Shown here piece by piece: positions 8,224-17,088 of a stretch of DNA of 64,000 nt. The DNA is from an uncultured Flavobacteriaceae bacterium. GTDB lineage: Bacteria > Bacteroidota > Bacteroidia > Flavobacteriales > Flavobacteriaceae. Position 1 is the stretch's first letter, and each line of letters opens with the position of its first letter. The stretch covers positions 1,728,308 through 1,792,307 of the forward strand of contig CANKZG010000001.1 in assembly GCA_947488435.1 (NCBI GenBank), written 5' to 3'. The notes under the pieces were generated by a model. It was not told the origin of the DNA, did not search any database, and saw nothing but the letters and a program-made list of their open reading frames with translations. A program made the translations under genes and the position numbers.

Positions 8224-10910
8224 TGCGACAAATTAAAAAGGGATTATTTGCCGCACTGTTACTTGTTGTAACCGCGGCATCAGCACAAAATATTACTATT
8301 TCAGGAACCGTTCGAGATTCTTTACAAAAGCCATTAGATGTTGCTAATGTAGTAGCCATCAATCAGGTGAATCAAAGCTTAGACGGGTTTGGTATTACAA
8401 ATCCAGAAGGGTTTTATCGAATAAAAGTAAAATCAAATAGTACTTATGTGCTTAAAGTTAGTTATTTAGGGTTTAAAACAAAAGAAATCCAAATTGTAAC
8501 TACCACAGAAGATATTACTAAAGATATCATTTTATTGCCGCAAGCCGAAAATTTGGATGAAGTTGAGGTAGTGTATGAAATTCCAATTACCATAAAAGGG
8601 GATACCATAGTTTACAATACAGATTCTTTTGTCTCAGGTACTGAAAAAAAATTAGCAGACGTACTTGAAAAACTTCCTGGAGTCGAGGTTAATGATGATG
8701 GGGAGATAGAAGTAGAGGGAAAAGCAGTCACTAAGGTTATGGTTGAAGGAGAAGATTTTTTTGATGGGGATTCCAAATTGGCTGCAAAGAATATTCCTGC
8801 AAATGCTTTGAGTAAGGTTGAGGTGCTTCGCAATTACAGCGAAGTCTCACAATTGAGTGGAGTTACTAATAATCAAGATAATGTTGCTATAAATATTAAA
8901 CTAAAAGAAGGGAAAAAGAAATTTTGGTTTGGAGAAATCACTGGAGGTATAGGCTTAGACGAGCGCTTTGTAGCCCATCCAAAATTATTTTACTACAGTC
9001 CTAAAATTAGCATCAATATTTTGACCGATTTGAACAACATTGGAGAACTACCCTATACAGCACGTGATTTTCGCAATTTTGTAGGTGGTTTACGTGGCGC
9101 CACACGTGCAAATAATGGAACTACTTTTAGCACAGGATCTAATAACTTGGGCCTTTCTAATTTGCAAAACAATCGTGCAAAAGATATTAATTCGAGGTTT
9201 GGAGCAGTGAATTTTAGTTATAAACCATCAGATGATTGGCGCTTTAGCGGGTTTGGAATATACTCGTATACCGACGTTTTGTTGGAAACAGAAGCAGTAA
9301 GAACCTTTATCACTAGCAACCAAATCGAATCTACCAATACAAATACCGATCAGATTTCAGAATTAGGTTTGGCTAAATTTGCTATAAATTATAAACCTTC
9401 AGCAAGTTTTCAGTGGGATTATGATGTAGTTTTAAAATTGTCAGACGAAAATGAGAATGTAAATACACTATCCGTTTCTGATGTAACAGATGAGATTGAG
9501 GAAAACAAAGAACAAAAACCGCTAAGTATAACACAAAATGCCAACATTTACTATACGTTAAATGAGAAACATATATTTGCGTTGGAGACGCAATATGTAC
9601 ACTCAAATGAAGATCCGTTTTACAATGCCATTCGTTCTGTGCAACCTTTTGAAGATATCGTTCCTTTTAATATCACCCAAAACTTTTTTAATATTAACCA
9701 AGAGCAACAGGTATTGACAAATCGGCTAGATGCGAAGCTAGATTATTTCTGGGTGTTAGGTCCTAAAAGTAATTTGAATATTGCACTTGGTACTACTCAA
9801 AGCAGTCAAAATTTCGATTCCCGAATTTTTCAAATTTTGGATGGCGATGCGGAACTTAATTTTGAAGAAGCAGAACTTAATAATGATGTAGGCTTCAACT
9901 TTTCAGATGTTTTTATGGGACTTCATTACAAAATTATTGCAGGTAAATTTACCATAAACCCAGGATTTATTGTACATAGCTATGCCGCAACAAATGAACA
10001 ATTAGGTACGGAAATAAAGGATGATTTTTTTAATGTAGTCCCTGATCTCTTTGTGAATTATCAATTTAAACAATCGGAAAGTATACGATTAAATTACAAT
10101 ATACGACGTAATTTTTCTGACATCAATAATTTTGCACAAGGCTATGTTTTCAATAATTATAATGCGCTTTATCAGGGTAATCGGGATCTGGAGAGTGCTC
10201 TTTTTCACAATGTTTCGGTAAACTTTTTTAGCTTTAATATGTTCAACTTGCAAAACATTTTTGCTAATGCAAGTTATAGCAGAAGAATTGACCCTTTTAA
10301 GACCAATACGTTCATAGAAGGAATTAATCAAGCAAGGACTACTATAAACTCAAATCTACCCGATGAAACTTTAAGTGGTTCAGGTAGTTTTCAGCGTACT
10401 TACGGTAAGATCAAACTAAATACTAGGGCAACGTTGGCATATTCTAATACGAATAATATTGTAAACGATGCAGTAAGAAATTCTACATCATTGAACCAAA
10501 ATTACAGGGTTTCTGTAGGAAGTAGTTTTCGGGATGCGCCCAATTTAGAACTTGGTTTTCGTTATAATATTAACGATTATACAACGGGAGGAACTGCATC
10601 CACTTTTTTAACTTCACAACCCTTTTTGAAATTTGATGCTGCTTTTTTGAAACATTTTATTTTTTTAGCAGACTATGACTATTACTTTTATAGAGATCGT
10701 GCACGAACCATTGAAAACGAATATGGTTTTTTGAATGCAAGCTTGTCCTATCAAAAAAAGGATAGTAAATGGGAATATACGCTTAAGGCTACTAATTTAA
10801 CCAATAATGAACAACTGAATAATGACACCTTTAATGATCTATTTTTTAGTACGTCTTCCTATATAGTGCAACCAAGATATGTTATTCTTCAAGTAAAATA
10901 TGAATTGTAG
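8223..10910 (+). CDS. TonB-dependent-receptor-like outer-membrane beta-barrel protein (copy 1)
   Basis: An 895-residue outer-membrane protein. A signal peptide ends at ASAQ; residues about 22-110 are a carboxypeptidase-regulatory-like domain (ISGTVRDSLQKPLDVANVV, YLGFKTKEIQI). A plug-like region follows with LDEVEVVYEIPITIKGDT and a strongly conserved block VMVEGEDFFDGDSKLAAKNI. The rest is a beta-barrel ending in an aromatic C-terminal strand. This matches the outer-membrane beta-barrel family (PF14905-type). It is coupled to the GLPGLI gene, suggesting the two products act together at the outer membrane; the ligand is unknown. Confidence 0.88.
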   Translation: MRQIKKGLFAALLLVVTAASAQNITISGTVRDSLQKPLDVANVVAINQVNQSLDGFGITNPEGFYRIKVKSNSTYVLKVSYLGFKTKEIQIVTTTEDITKDIILLPQAENLDEVEVVYEIPITIKGDTIVYNTDSFVSGTEKKLADVLEKLPGVEVNDDGEIEVEGKAVTKVMVEGEDFFDGDSKLAAKNIPANALSKVEVLRNYSEVSQLSGVTNNQDNVAINIKLKEGKKKFWFGEITGGIGLDERFVAHPKLFYYSPKISINILTDLNNIGELPYTARDFRNFVGGLRGATRANNGTTFSTGSNNLGLSNLQNNRAKDINSRFGAVNFSYKPSDDWRFSGFGIYSYTDVLLETEAVRTFITSNQIESTNTNTDQISELGLAKFAINYKPSASFQWDYDVVLKLSDENENVNTLSVSDVTDEIEENKEQKPLSITQNANIYYTLNEKHIFALETQYVHSNEDPFYNAIRSVQPFEDIVPFNITQNFFNINQEQQVLTNRLDAKLDYFWVLGPKSNLNIALGTTQSSQNFDSRIFQILDGDAELNFEEAELNNDVGFNFSDVFMGLHYKIIAGKFTINPGFIVHSYAATNEQLGTEIKDDFFNVVPDLFVNYQFKQSESIRLNYNIRRNFSDINNFAQGYVFNNYNALYQGNRDLESALFHNVSVNFFSFNMFNLQNIFANASYSRRIDPFKTNTFIEGINQARTTINSNLPDETLSGSGSFQRTYGKIKLNTRATLAYSNTNNIVNDAVRNSTSLNQNYRVSVGSSFRDAPNLELGFRYNINDYTTGGTASTFLTSQPFLKFDAAFLKHFIFLADYDYYFYRDRARTIENEYGFLNASLSYQKKDSKWEYTLKATNLTNNEQLNNDTFNDLFFSTSSYIVQPRYVILQVKYEL

Positions 10911-10995
10911 TAATTTTTAGTAATAAAGTTCCTTAATAAAATTAATGTCTTAATTAATTTCAGGAACTAGCGATTTCTTGGGCGGTAGGAAAAAA

Positions 10996-11676
10996 TCAAC
11001 AAATTAACTTATAGCCATATCCACGAATATTAACGATTTGAATATTGGCATCGCGACGTAATTTCTTGCGGAGTTTACTGATAAATACATCCATACTGCG
11101 TGCATTGAAAAAGTCATCATCTCCCCAAATTTTCTTTAAAATATGAGAACGATCCAAGATCTCGTTGCGTTTTTGTGCCAGATGAAACAGCAATTCAGCT
11201 TCACGATGGGTTAAGAGTTGCTCCATCTTACCATGTACTAATAACTGTTTGGTATAATTGAAATTAAATTGCCCAATTGCAATTTGATCATGTGATTGTT
11301 GCAGTTTTGTGCGATCTAGTAAGGCATGTATACGAACAATAAGTTCTTCCATGCTAAAGGGTTTTTTTAGATAGTCATTTCCCCCGTGTCCAAAGCCTTC
11401 AATGACGTCCTTAGTTTGTGATTTAGCAGTTAAGAAGATAATAGGGATCTGTTTATTTTCTTGTCGTATTTCTTTTGCCAGCGTAAAGCCATCTTTTTTA
11501 GGCATCATAACATCTAGAACTAGGAGATCGGGCTTTTCATTTCGATAAGCTTTAAAGGCTTCCTCCCCATTTTCACAAAAGAAGACCTTGAAATTTCGGG
11601 TTTCTAAACTTTCTTTGATAATCGTACCCAATGCAGTTTCATCTTCCGCTAAAACTATTTTTAACAACTGACTCAT
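10996..11676 (-). CDS. OmpR/PhoB-family response regulator
   Basis: A 226-residue DNA-binding regulator. The receiver domain has the acidic pair E11-D12, phospho-acceptor Asp55 (LLVLDVMMPKKDG), Thr83 and Lys105; residues about 130-226 form a winged helix ending in NIRGYGYKL, typical of the OmpR class. Its start overlaps the end of the sensor kinase gene by 4 bases (ATGA), so both are one operon. It lies between two GLPGLI/outer-membrane-barrel pairs, convergent to the first and divergent from the second. The GTTAAC triplet at 13177-13202 is its most likely binding site. Confidence 0.95.
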   Translation of the reverse strand: MSQLLKIVLAEDETALGTIIKESLETRNFKVFFCENGEEAFKAYRNEKPDLLVLDVMMPKKDGFTLAKEIRQENKQIPIIFLTAKSQTKDVIEGFGHGGNDYLKKPFSMEELIVRIHALLDRTKLQQSHDQIAIGQFNFNYTKQLLVHGKMEQLLTHREAELLFHLAQKRNEILDRSHILKKIWGDDDFFNARSMDVFISKLRKKLRRDANIQIVNIRGYGYKLIC

Positions 11677-13136
11677 AGTGTGATTTTAAAAATAGTATGT
11701 GTTGCATTGGAGATCAATGCAATAACTCCTTCGTGTTTTTCAATAATTTTTTTGGTGTAAAACAAACCTATTCCAAACCCCTTAACATCATGCTGATTTC
11801 CAGTAGGAACGCGATAAAATTTATCAAATATTTTATCTACAACTTGTTTGTCAATACCGCTTCCATTATCAGCAACGGTGATTTCAATAGCATCTAGAAT
11901 AACATTTAAATTTATTTCAACCGTATTTCCTCCGTACTTGATGGCATTGTCAACCAAATTAGCAATAGCATTTTCAAAATGAAAGGGATCTACGGTAATC
12001 TCTAAATCTGTAATATTAGCGGTAAACAAAATTTCCTTATTCCCCGCAACTAAGCGATACTTATCAGCTATGGTCCTGAGTAATACGGGAAGATCTATAG
12101 TTTCTTTATTGAGAATTAATTTATCCGAATCCAAAGCGGCGGTTTCCAATAATTTTTCGACCATTTGATGCAGCTTTTTCAATTGTTGATTAGAAATGGC
12201 CAAATACTTTTTTGTCTTCTCTGGATCATTAGCGGTATTAAAATTCTGAATTCCTTCAATAGCAGTGGCAACCGTAGCTATCGGGGTCTTAAACTCGTGT
12301 GTAATATTGCTTATAAGGTCATTTTTAATTTCTGCTAGTTGTTTTTGTTTTTTAATAATTTGCAGTAGGTATAGTAGACAGGAAATTATTCCAGCAGATA
12401 ATAGAAAAGAAAGTAGAATGCTTGTAGCTCCTCTTTTTAATATAGCCAAAGTTGGATTCGAAAATTGCAATTGCAGTTTCTCATTCACAGGTAAATAAGT
12501 AGATTTGGAAAATGTACTTAATGTCCGTTTTTTATTCTTTGCACTCAATTGTTTTACTACGGAATCGTTTCTAAGATGTTTAAGCGCGTAGGTAATCCTT
12601 ACGTTTTTTCGCCCCAATTCGTTCTTTACTAGCGTATCCAATTTTTTGAAATCTAGCGTATCTCTGGCGAAAGAAATAAAAATTTTCTTTGCAAAATTAG
12701 TAACACTTGAATCTAGGGAGTTTTTATAATCACTTGCTACGGCTATTGATGTAATCTTAGTAGCATTTACTTGACGAGCTGTTTGAAGTGTGTCTATAGT
12801 ATGTATAAAACTTCCAGTTCCAGTCTTAATATGAATGCTATCGGCCTTAAGTATGAAAGAAGAATCTGGCAGAATATCATTCCAAAAGGATTTGGTCTCC
12901 TTATGATTACGGTAAATACTGTCTTTTGAGGTATCAACATAGGTGAAAAAATCAGTCTTTGCCAAATCCGAATAATAGTTTTCTACGCTATTGTCCAAAC
13001 TAATCTGAACTTCATTAATTAATCGCTGTTTATTTATCTTATAGTTCTGTATGTTCCAATACAATTGAATCCCAATCGTAGCAACTATGATCGTAGTAAT
13101 AATATAAATAAGAAAATTGTGACTTTGACGATGCAT
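11673..13136 (-). CDS. Membrane sensor histidine kinase
   Basis: A 487-residue kinase paired with the response regulator that it overlaps. I start it at the ATG at 13136 (MHRQSHNF), directly before the first membrane helix; a longer frame adds an unlikely 16 residues. A helix at about 8-26, a periplasmic domain of roughly 210 residues, and a second helix at about 238-260 are followed by the H-box ISNITHEFKTPIATV with phospho-accepting His280, then the ATPase boxes ANLVDNAIKYGG, VADNGSGI and GFGIGLFYTKKI. The sensed signal is unknown; the flanking gene pairs suggest an envelope or nutrient cue. Confidence 0.93.
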   Translation of the reverse strand: MHRQSHNFLIYIITTIIVATIGIQLYWNIQNYKINKQRLINEVQISLDNSVENYYSDLAKTDFFTYVDTSKDSIYRNHKETKSFWNDILPDSSFILKADSIHIKTGTGSFIHTIDTLQTARQVNATKITSIAVASDYKNSLDSSVTNFAKKIFISFARDTLDFKKLDTLVKNELGRKNVRITYALKHLRNDSVVKQLSAKNKKRTLSTFSKSTYLPVNEKLQLQFSNPTLAILKRGATSILLSFLLSAGIISCLLYLLQIIKKQKQLAEIKNDLISNITHEFKTPIATVATAIEGIQNFNTANDPEKTKKYLAISNQQLKKLHQMVEKLLETAALDSDKLILNKETIDLPVLLRTIADKYRLVAGNKEILFTANITDLEITVDPFHFENAIANLVDNAIKYGGNTVEINLNVILDAIEITVADNGSGIDKQVVDKIFDKFYRVPTGNQHDVKGFGIGLFYTKKIIEKHEGVIALISNATHTIFKITL

Positions 13137-13176
13137 ACGCCAAAAGTACATACTAAAGTCAAGTAATAGCGCATCG

Positions 13177-13202
13177 GTTAACACTCGTTAACATTGGTTA
13201 AC
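13177..13202. promoter_or_regulatory. Triple GTTAAC operator, probable response-regulator binding site
   Basis: GTTAAC occurs at 13177, 13187 and 13197, exactly 10 bp apart, so all boxes face the same side of the helix. The cluster is in the divergent region between the kinase/regulator operon and the second GLPGLI gene. It lies about 29 bp upstream of a TACTTTTG box on the minus strand (13148-13141) and about 22 bp upstream of a CAATTTTG box on the plus strand (13225-13232). OmpR-class regulators are known to bind tandem repeats at about 10-11 bp spacing. Assignment to this regulator is inference from position. Confidence 0.6.
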
Positions 13203-13261
13203 GGTATTTTTAGTAAGGGTATCTCAATTTTGTAATCTATATAAACAAAAAACAATTACCC

Positions 13262-14104
13262 ATGAGAACAGTATCTTTTTTAGTATTAGTGCTTTTTGCA
13301 ATTCAAATACATGCCCAAGACTTTAAAGGAATTGCCACCTATAAAACAAGTTCAAGTATTAAAATTTCCTTAGATAGTACTAAGACCACGGATGGACAGC
13401 AGGAACTCATCAATAAAATGCTAAGACAATCCATGCAAAAAGAATACGAACTAAAGTTTACCAAAGAAGCGTCGAACTGGAAAGTCATTGAATCTTTAGA
13501 CAAAGCTGCCCAAGGGAATAGTTCGGTGCAAGTAAGATTTGTAGGAGTAGGTTCGGGATTCAATGGAGGAACCCTTTACAAAAATATAAAGGACAAGCAA
13601 TTTATTGAAGAGGCCGATGTTTTTGGAAAACCATTTTTAGTTAAAGATTCACTGCCCGAATATGACTGGGAGTTGACCACGGAAACCAAACAAATTGGCC
13701 AATACACCTGTTATAAAGCTATTTACAAGAACGAAACAACGCAAGTGCGTTTTAGTTTTGGAGATGTAGCTGAAGAAGAAAAAGGAAAACAAGAAGAAAA
13801 AATCACTCAAGAAGTAATCGCATGGTATACACCCCAAATCCCGGTAAGTCATGGTCCAGATGATTATTACGGACTTCCCGGCTTAATTTTAGAATTGAAT
13901 GATGGAAATCGTGTAATGATCTGCAGTAAAATAGTGCTTAATCCAGAGGAAGCTGTTGTTATTGAAATTCCCAGTAAAGGAAAAAAGGTAAATAGCGAAG
14001 AGTATCAGGCTATCGTTCAGGAAAAAGCAGAGGAAATGCAATCTATTTATAGCAACGGTCGTAAAAAGGGCGAAAGTGGCATTCAATTTCGCATAGGCGG
14101 ATAA
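13262..14104 (+). CDS. GLPGLI family secreted protein (copy 2)
   Basis: A 280-residue paralogue of the protein at 7315-8223. A signal peptide (MRTVSFLVLVLFAIQIHAQ) precedes the same DFKG...YKT opening; the motif YGLPGLILELNDGN appears near residue 205 after EVIAWYTPQIPVSHGPD. Both copies end in a basic, charged tail after PSKGKKVN. It is followed after 90 bases by the second barrel gene. Its promoter region carries the GTTAAC triplet, so it is the better candidate of the two pairs for direct control by the adjacent two-component system. Confidence 0.92.
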   Translation: MRTVSFLVLVLFAIQIHAQDFKGIATYKTSSSIKISLDSTKTTDGQQELINKMLRQSMQKEYELKFTKEASNWKVIESLDKAAQGNSSVQVRFVGVGSGFNGGTLYKNIKDKQFIEEADVFGKPFLVKDSLPEYDWELTTETKQIGQYTCYKAIYKNETTQVRFSFGDVAEEEKGKQEEKITQEVIAWYTPQIPVSHGPDDYYGLPGLILELNDGNRVMICSKIVLNPEEAVVIEIPSKGKKVNSEEYQAIVQEKAEEMQSIYSNGRKKGESGIQFRIGG

Positions 14105-14194
14105 CCCAACTAAAAATAAGGAAACGCTATTTGTAAAATGGACCTAATCCAGACTCCTTTCATCTGGGAAGTCTAACATCTCAACAATCAAAAA

Positions 14195-16885
14195 ATGAAC
14201 AGATTTTATATAATTCTCCTATTGGGGCTAGGCTTTTTCTGTGTAAAACTCAATGGACAAGCAATAACCATTCAAGGCACAGTAAAAGATAGCACTGGTA
14301 GTGCCTTGGAGTTGGCAAATGTGATTGCAATTTTGAAAGATAGTAAGGGTATAAGTTCTTATGGAATTACCGATAGCGATGGCCGTTTTCGATTAAAACT
14401 CCAGACAGACAGCATCTATACCATTAGAGCCAGCTATCTTGGGTATGCAGATTGGGAGAAAACCATAAGTTTTAAGAAAGGGGACGATGAATCCCTTGAA
14501 ATTATTATGAAAGCCGCACCAAATCAATTGGATGGTGTTGAATTGGTGCAGGAACTCCCTATAAGTGTTTCTGGGGATACGATTACCTATAAAACCGATG
14601 CTTTTAACACAGGTCGAGAACGAAAACTGGAAGATGTACTGGAGAACCTTCCGGGGTTTGAAATAGATGATAATGGACAAGTAAAAGTGCAAGGAAAAAG
14701 CGTTAGTAAAGTGCTGGTAGAAGGGAAGGAGTTTTTTGATGGAGATAGTAAATTAGCAACCCAAAATATTCCTGCCAATGCTGTGGATAAAGTGCAGGTA
14801 TTGCGAAATTTTAACGATGTAAGTCCCTTGCGCAGCGTAAACAATAGCGATGCCATTGCATTAAATGTGAAGTTAAAAGAAGGAAAGAAAAATTTGCTTT
14901 TTGGGGATGTAGAAGCTGGTTATGGTCCAGATGATCGTAATTTGGTACACCCCAACTTATTCTATTACTCTCCAAAGGCTAGCGTTAACTTTATTGGGGA
15001 CTTAAATAACATCGGACAACAAGCCTTTACCTTGCAAGATTACTTTCGATTTAATGGCGGCCTACAAAATTTGGCCAACCGTTCAGGATCTTCTACCCGC
15101 CTAACATCAGATGATATTGGAATTTCGTTACTTCAAAATAACAGAGCTCAAAATATTAATACCAAATTGGGAGCGCTCAACTTTAGCTATAACCCCAATA
15201 AAAAATGGAGTTTGAGTGGTTTTGCTATTGCATCGGGAATAGAAACCGATTTGCGTTCCAATGCTTTTCGAACGTATTTAAGAGAATTGGGGAATTTGGA
15301 AGAAAACCTAAACTCAGAAACATTTCAAGATAACGCTACAGGGCTGCTAAAATTCACATCCACCTATACTCCAAATAGCGATTTGCACATTTCTTTTCAA
15401 AGCTATGTAAGAGCAGCGGACTTGGATCAGAATTCCCTAAGTATCTCTGATTTTGAAGGAGTAGCAAATACCATCGATTCTGATTTTATTCAAAGTCCTT
15501 TTTCTGTAGAACAACGTCTTAGTGCCTTTTATACCCCCAATGAGAATAATATTTTTTCGTTTGAAGCAAACTACCTCTATAAGGACCAGGATCCCCAGTA
15601 CAATTTACAAACCACCGAGGTTCCTTTTGAAGGGATCGCAGATGTTAACGCAGGGAGTCCTTTTCAATTATTTCAAGACAATCGCGTTTTTTCGAATAAA
15701 GCGAATGCTGTTTTAAACTACTATTATGTGCTCAACAAGAAGAATCATATTAATTTCGCTTTAGGTGCTAATTATTTGCATCAAAATCAAACTTCGGGAA
15801 TAGCACAGGGTTCTGGAAATGGGAATACCACTTCCTTAACAGATCCTATCTTTAATAACTTGGTAACTTATGATTTTTTAGACAGTTTTGTCGGTCTTGA
15901 GTTTCGATCCAAATTAGGAAAAATAACACTGAGCCCTGCCCTGAATTTGCATTTCTATGACTTGGTAGATACGCAATTGGGGATTCGAAACGAACAGCAA
16001 AAAACATTGTTATTGCCTAAATTCAATGCACGTTATAAAATTAAAAGTAGTGCTTCGTTAACCTTAGACTATGGGATTGAAGCACAATTTCCAGATATTC
16101 AACCCCGAGCATTAGGAACGATCATCAGATCTTATAATTCTTTGTTTAGTGGAAATCGAGGCCTAGAGAATAGCTGGTTTCATCGCGTGAATATTAATTT
16201 TTACGAGTTCAGCACCTTTAATTTCACCAATATCAGTGCAGGATTAAATTACCAACGAAAACTCGATGAGGTGATTAATAATCTCAATTTTCAGGGTATC
16301 AATCGCACCTTATCACCAATTAATGTAGATGCTGTAAATGAGACACTATCAGGGTATGGAAATTATCAAAAACGCTTTTCGCTATTAAAAATAAAAGCGG
16401 AAACACGACTGAGTTATGCCACTTATGTGAATTTTATTGACGCTTTTGAGAATAACAATGAGTCTTTTACCCAAAACTATAAGGGATCTTTGGAATCTAA
16501 TTTTAAGGGAGGCGTAAATTTTGAATTAGGGTTTGAAAAAGTGATCAACAATTATCAGGGAAACAATAGCGAAAGCACCTTTGTTACCAACAAACCCTTT
16601 GCAAACCTTGAAGTTTCTTTTTTAAAGAATTTTACCCTAACTGCAGATTATGAATACAACGATTACTTTAGCCGTGATGGAAATGCCGAAAGTACCTATG
16701 ATTTTTTAAATGCCAATTTGTATTATCAAAAGGAAGGAAGCAAATGGGAATTTAAATTATCGGGATTAAATTTACTAGATACCACAGAAATTCGCCAAGA
16801 TTCTTTTAGTAATAGTCTTATAAGTACGCAAAGCTATTTTGTGCAGCCACGGTATTTTCTTTTTAGCGTTAAACACAATCTATAA
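14195..16885 (+). CDS. TonB-dependent-receptor-like outer-membrane beta-barrel protein (copy 2)
   Basis: An 896-residue paralogue of the protein at 8223-10910, one residue different in length. A signal peptide ends near LNGQ; a carboxypeptidase-regulatory-like domain follows (IQGTVKDSTGSALELANVI, YLGYADWEKTI), then the plug-like region with LDGVELVQELPISVSGDT and VLVEGKEFFDGDSKLATQNI, then the barrel with an aromatic C-terminal strand. The conserved plug block is nearly identical to copy 1 whereas the barrel has diverged, which fits a duplication followed by specialisation of ligand contacts. The ligand is unknown. Confidence 0.88.
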   Translation: MNRFYIILLLGLGFFCVKLNGQAITIQGTVKDSTGSALELANVIAILKDSKGISSYGITDSDGRFRLKLQTDSIYTIRASYLGYADWEKTISFKKGDDESLEIIMKAAPNQLDGVELVQELPISVSGDTITYKTDAFNTGRERKLEDVLENLPGFEIDDNGQVKVQGKSVSKVLVEGKEFFDGDSKLATQNIPANAVDKVQVLRNFNDVSPLRSVNNSDAIALNVKLKEGKKNLLFGDVEAGYGPDDRNLVHPNLFYYSPKASVNFIGDLNNIGQQAFTLQDYFRFNGGLQNLANRSGSSTRLTSDDIGISLLQNNRAQNINTKLGALNFSYNPNKKWSLSGFAIASGIETDLRSNAFRTYLRELGNLEENLNSETFQDNATGLLKFTSTYTPNSDLHISFQSYVRAADLDQNSLSISDFEGVANTIDSDFIQSPFSVEQRLSAFYTPNENNIFSFEANYLYKDQDPQYNLQTTEVPFEGIADVNAGSPFQLFQDNRVFSNKANAVLNYYYVLNKKNHINFALGANYLHQNQTSGIAQGSGNGNTTSLTDPIFNNLVTYDFLDSFVGLEFRSKLGKITLSPALNLHFYDLVDTQLGIRNEQQKTLLLPKFNARYKIKSSASLTLDYGIEAQFPDIQPRALGTIIRSYNSLFSGNRGLENSWFHRVNINFYEFSTFNFTNISAGLNYQRKLDEVINNLNFQGINRTLSPINVDAVNETLSGYGNYQKRFSLLKIKAETRLSYATYVNFIDAFENNNESFTQNYKGSLESNFKGGVNFELGFEKVINNYQGNNSESTFVTNKPFANLEVSFLKNFTLTADYEYNDYFSRDGNAESTYDFLNANLYYQKEGSKWEFKLSGLNLLDTTEIRQDSFSNSLISTQSYFVQPRYFLFSVKHNL

Positions 16886-16917
16886 ACGTTTAAGAAAAAC
16901 TTATGAGTTATTGCATT

Positions 16918-16947
16918 TTGGAATGCGATCTATTTCCCATACTTTTG
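16918..16947 (+). promoter_or_regulatory. metK promoter (TTG-N19-TACTTTTG)
   Basis: TTG at 16918-16920 and TACTTTTG at 16940-16947 are separated by 19 bases, matching the Bacteroidota sigma consensus TTG/TAnnTTTG exactly. Predicted transcription would begin near 16953, about 8-10 bases before the SAM-II-like aptamer, which strengthens both calls. Confidence 0.8.
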
Positions 16948-16960
16948 TCAACCTAATATT

Positions 16961-17036
16961 ATAGAGGAAGGATTTGACTGATTGCAACCTCCCATGCTGA
17001 AAACAACTTGGTATGGATAAAAATGCTAAAGCAGTG
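16961..17036 (+). promoter_or_regulatory. SAM-II-type riboswitch upstream of metK, with an inserted hairpin
   Basis: P1 is GAGG (16964-16967) with CCTC (16988-16991). Its loop, AAGGATTTGACTGATTGCAA, closely follows the SAM-II loop pattern GATTTAACC..ATTGCAA. The 3' strand ATAAAAATGCTAAAGCAGT holds the invariant GCTAAA (17025-17030). Pseudoknot pairs are consistent: ACTG (16977-16980) with CAGT (17032-17035), and TTGC with GC(T)AA leaving the T bulged as in SAM-II. Unusually, a separate 6-bp hairpin (CCATGC 16992-16997 / GTATGG 17011-17016) sits between P1 and the 3' strand. The SAM-V class shares this core and is the alternative. It would let SAM repress its own synthetase. Confidence 0.8.
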
Positions 17037-17088
17037 TATGCTACTTTACTAGTTTTCGTCAAATTCTCTAGGAAAATTTAAGAAAGAC

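Noticed and set aside
10926-10969. A hairpin AAGTTCCT / AGGAACT between convergent genes as a terminator
   Set aside because: The stem is short, the loop is about 28 bases and there is no T-run, so I do not list it as a terminator.
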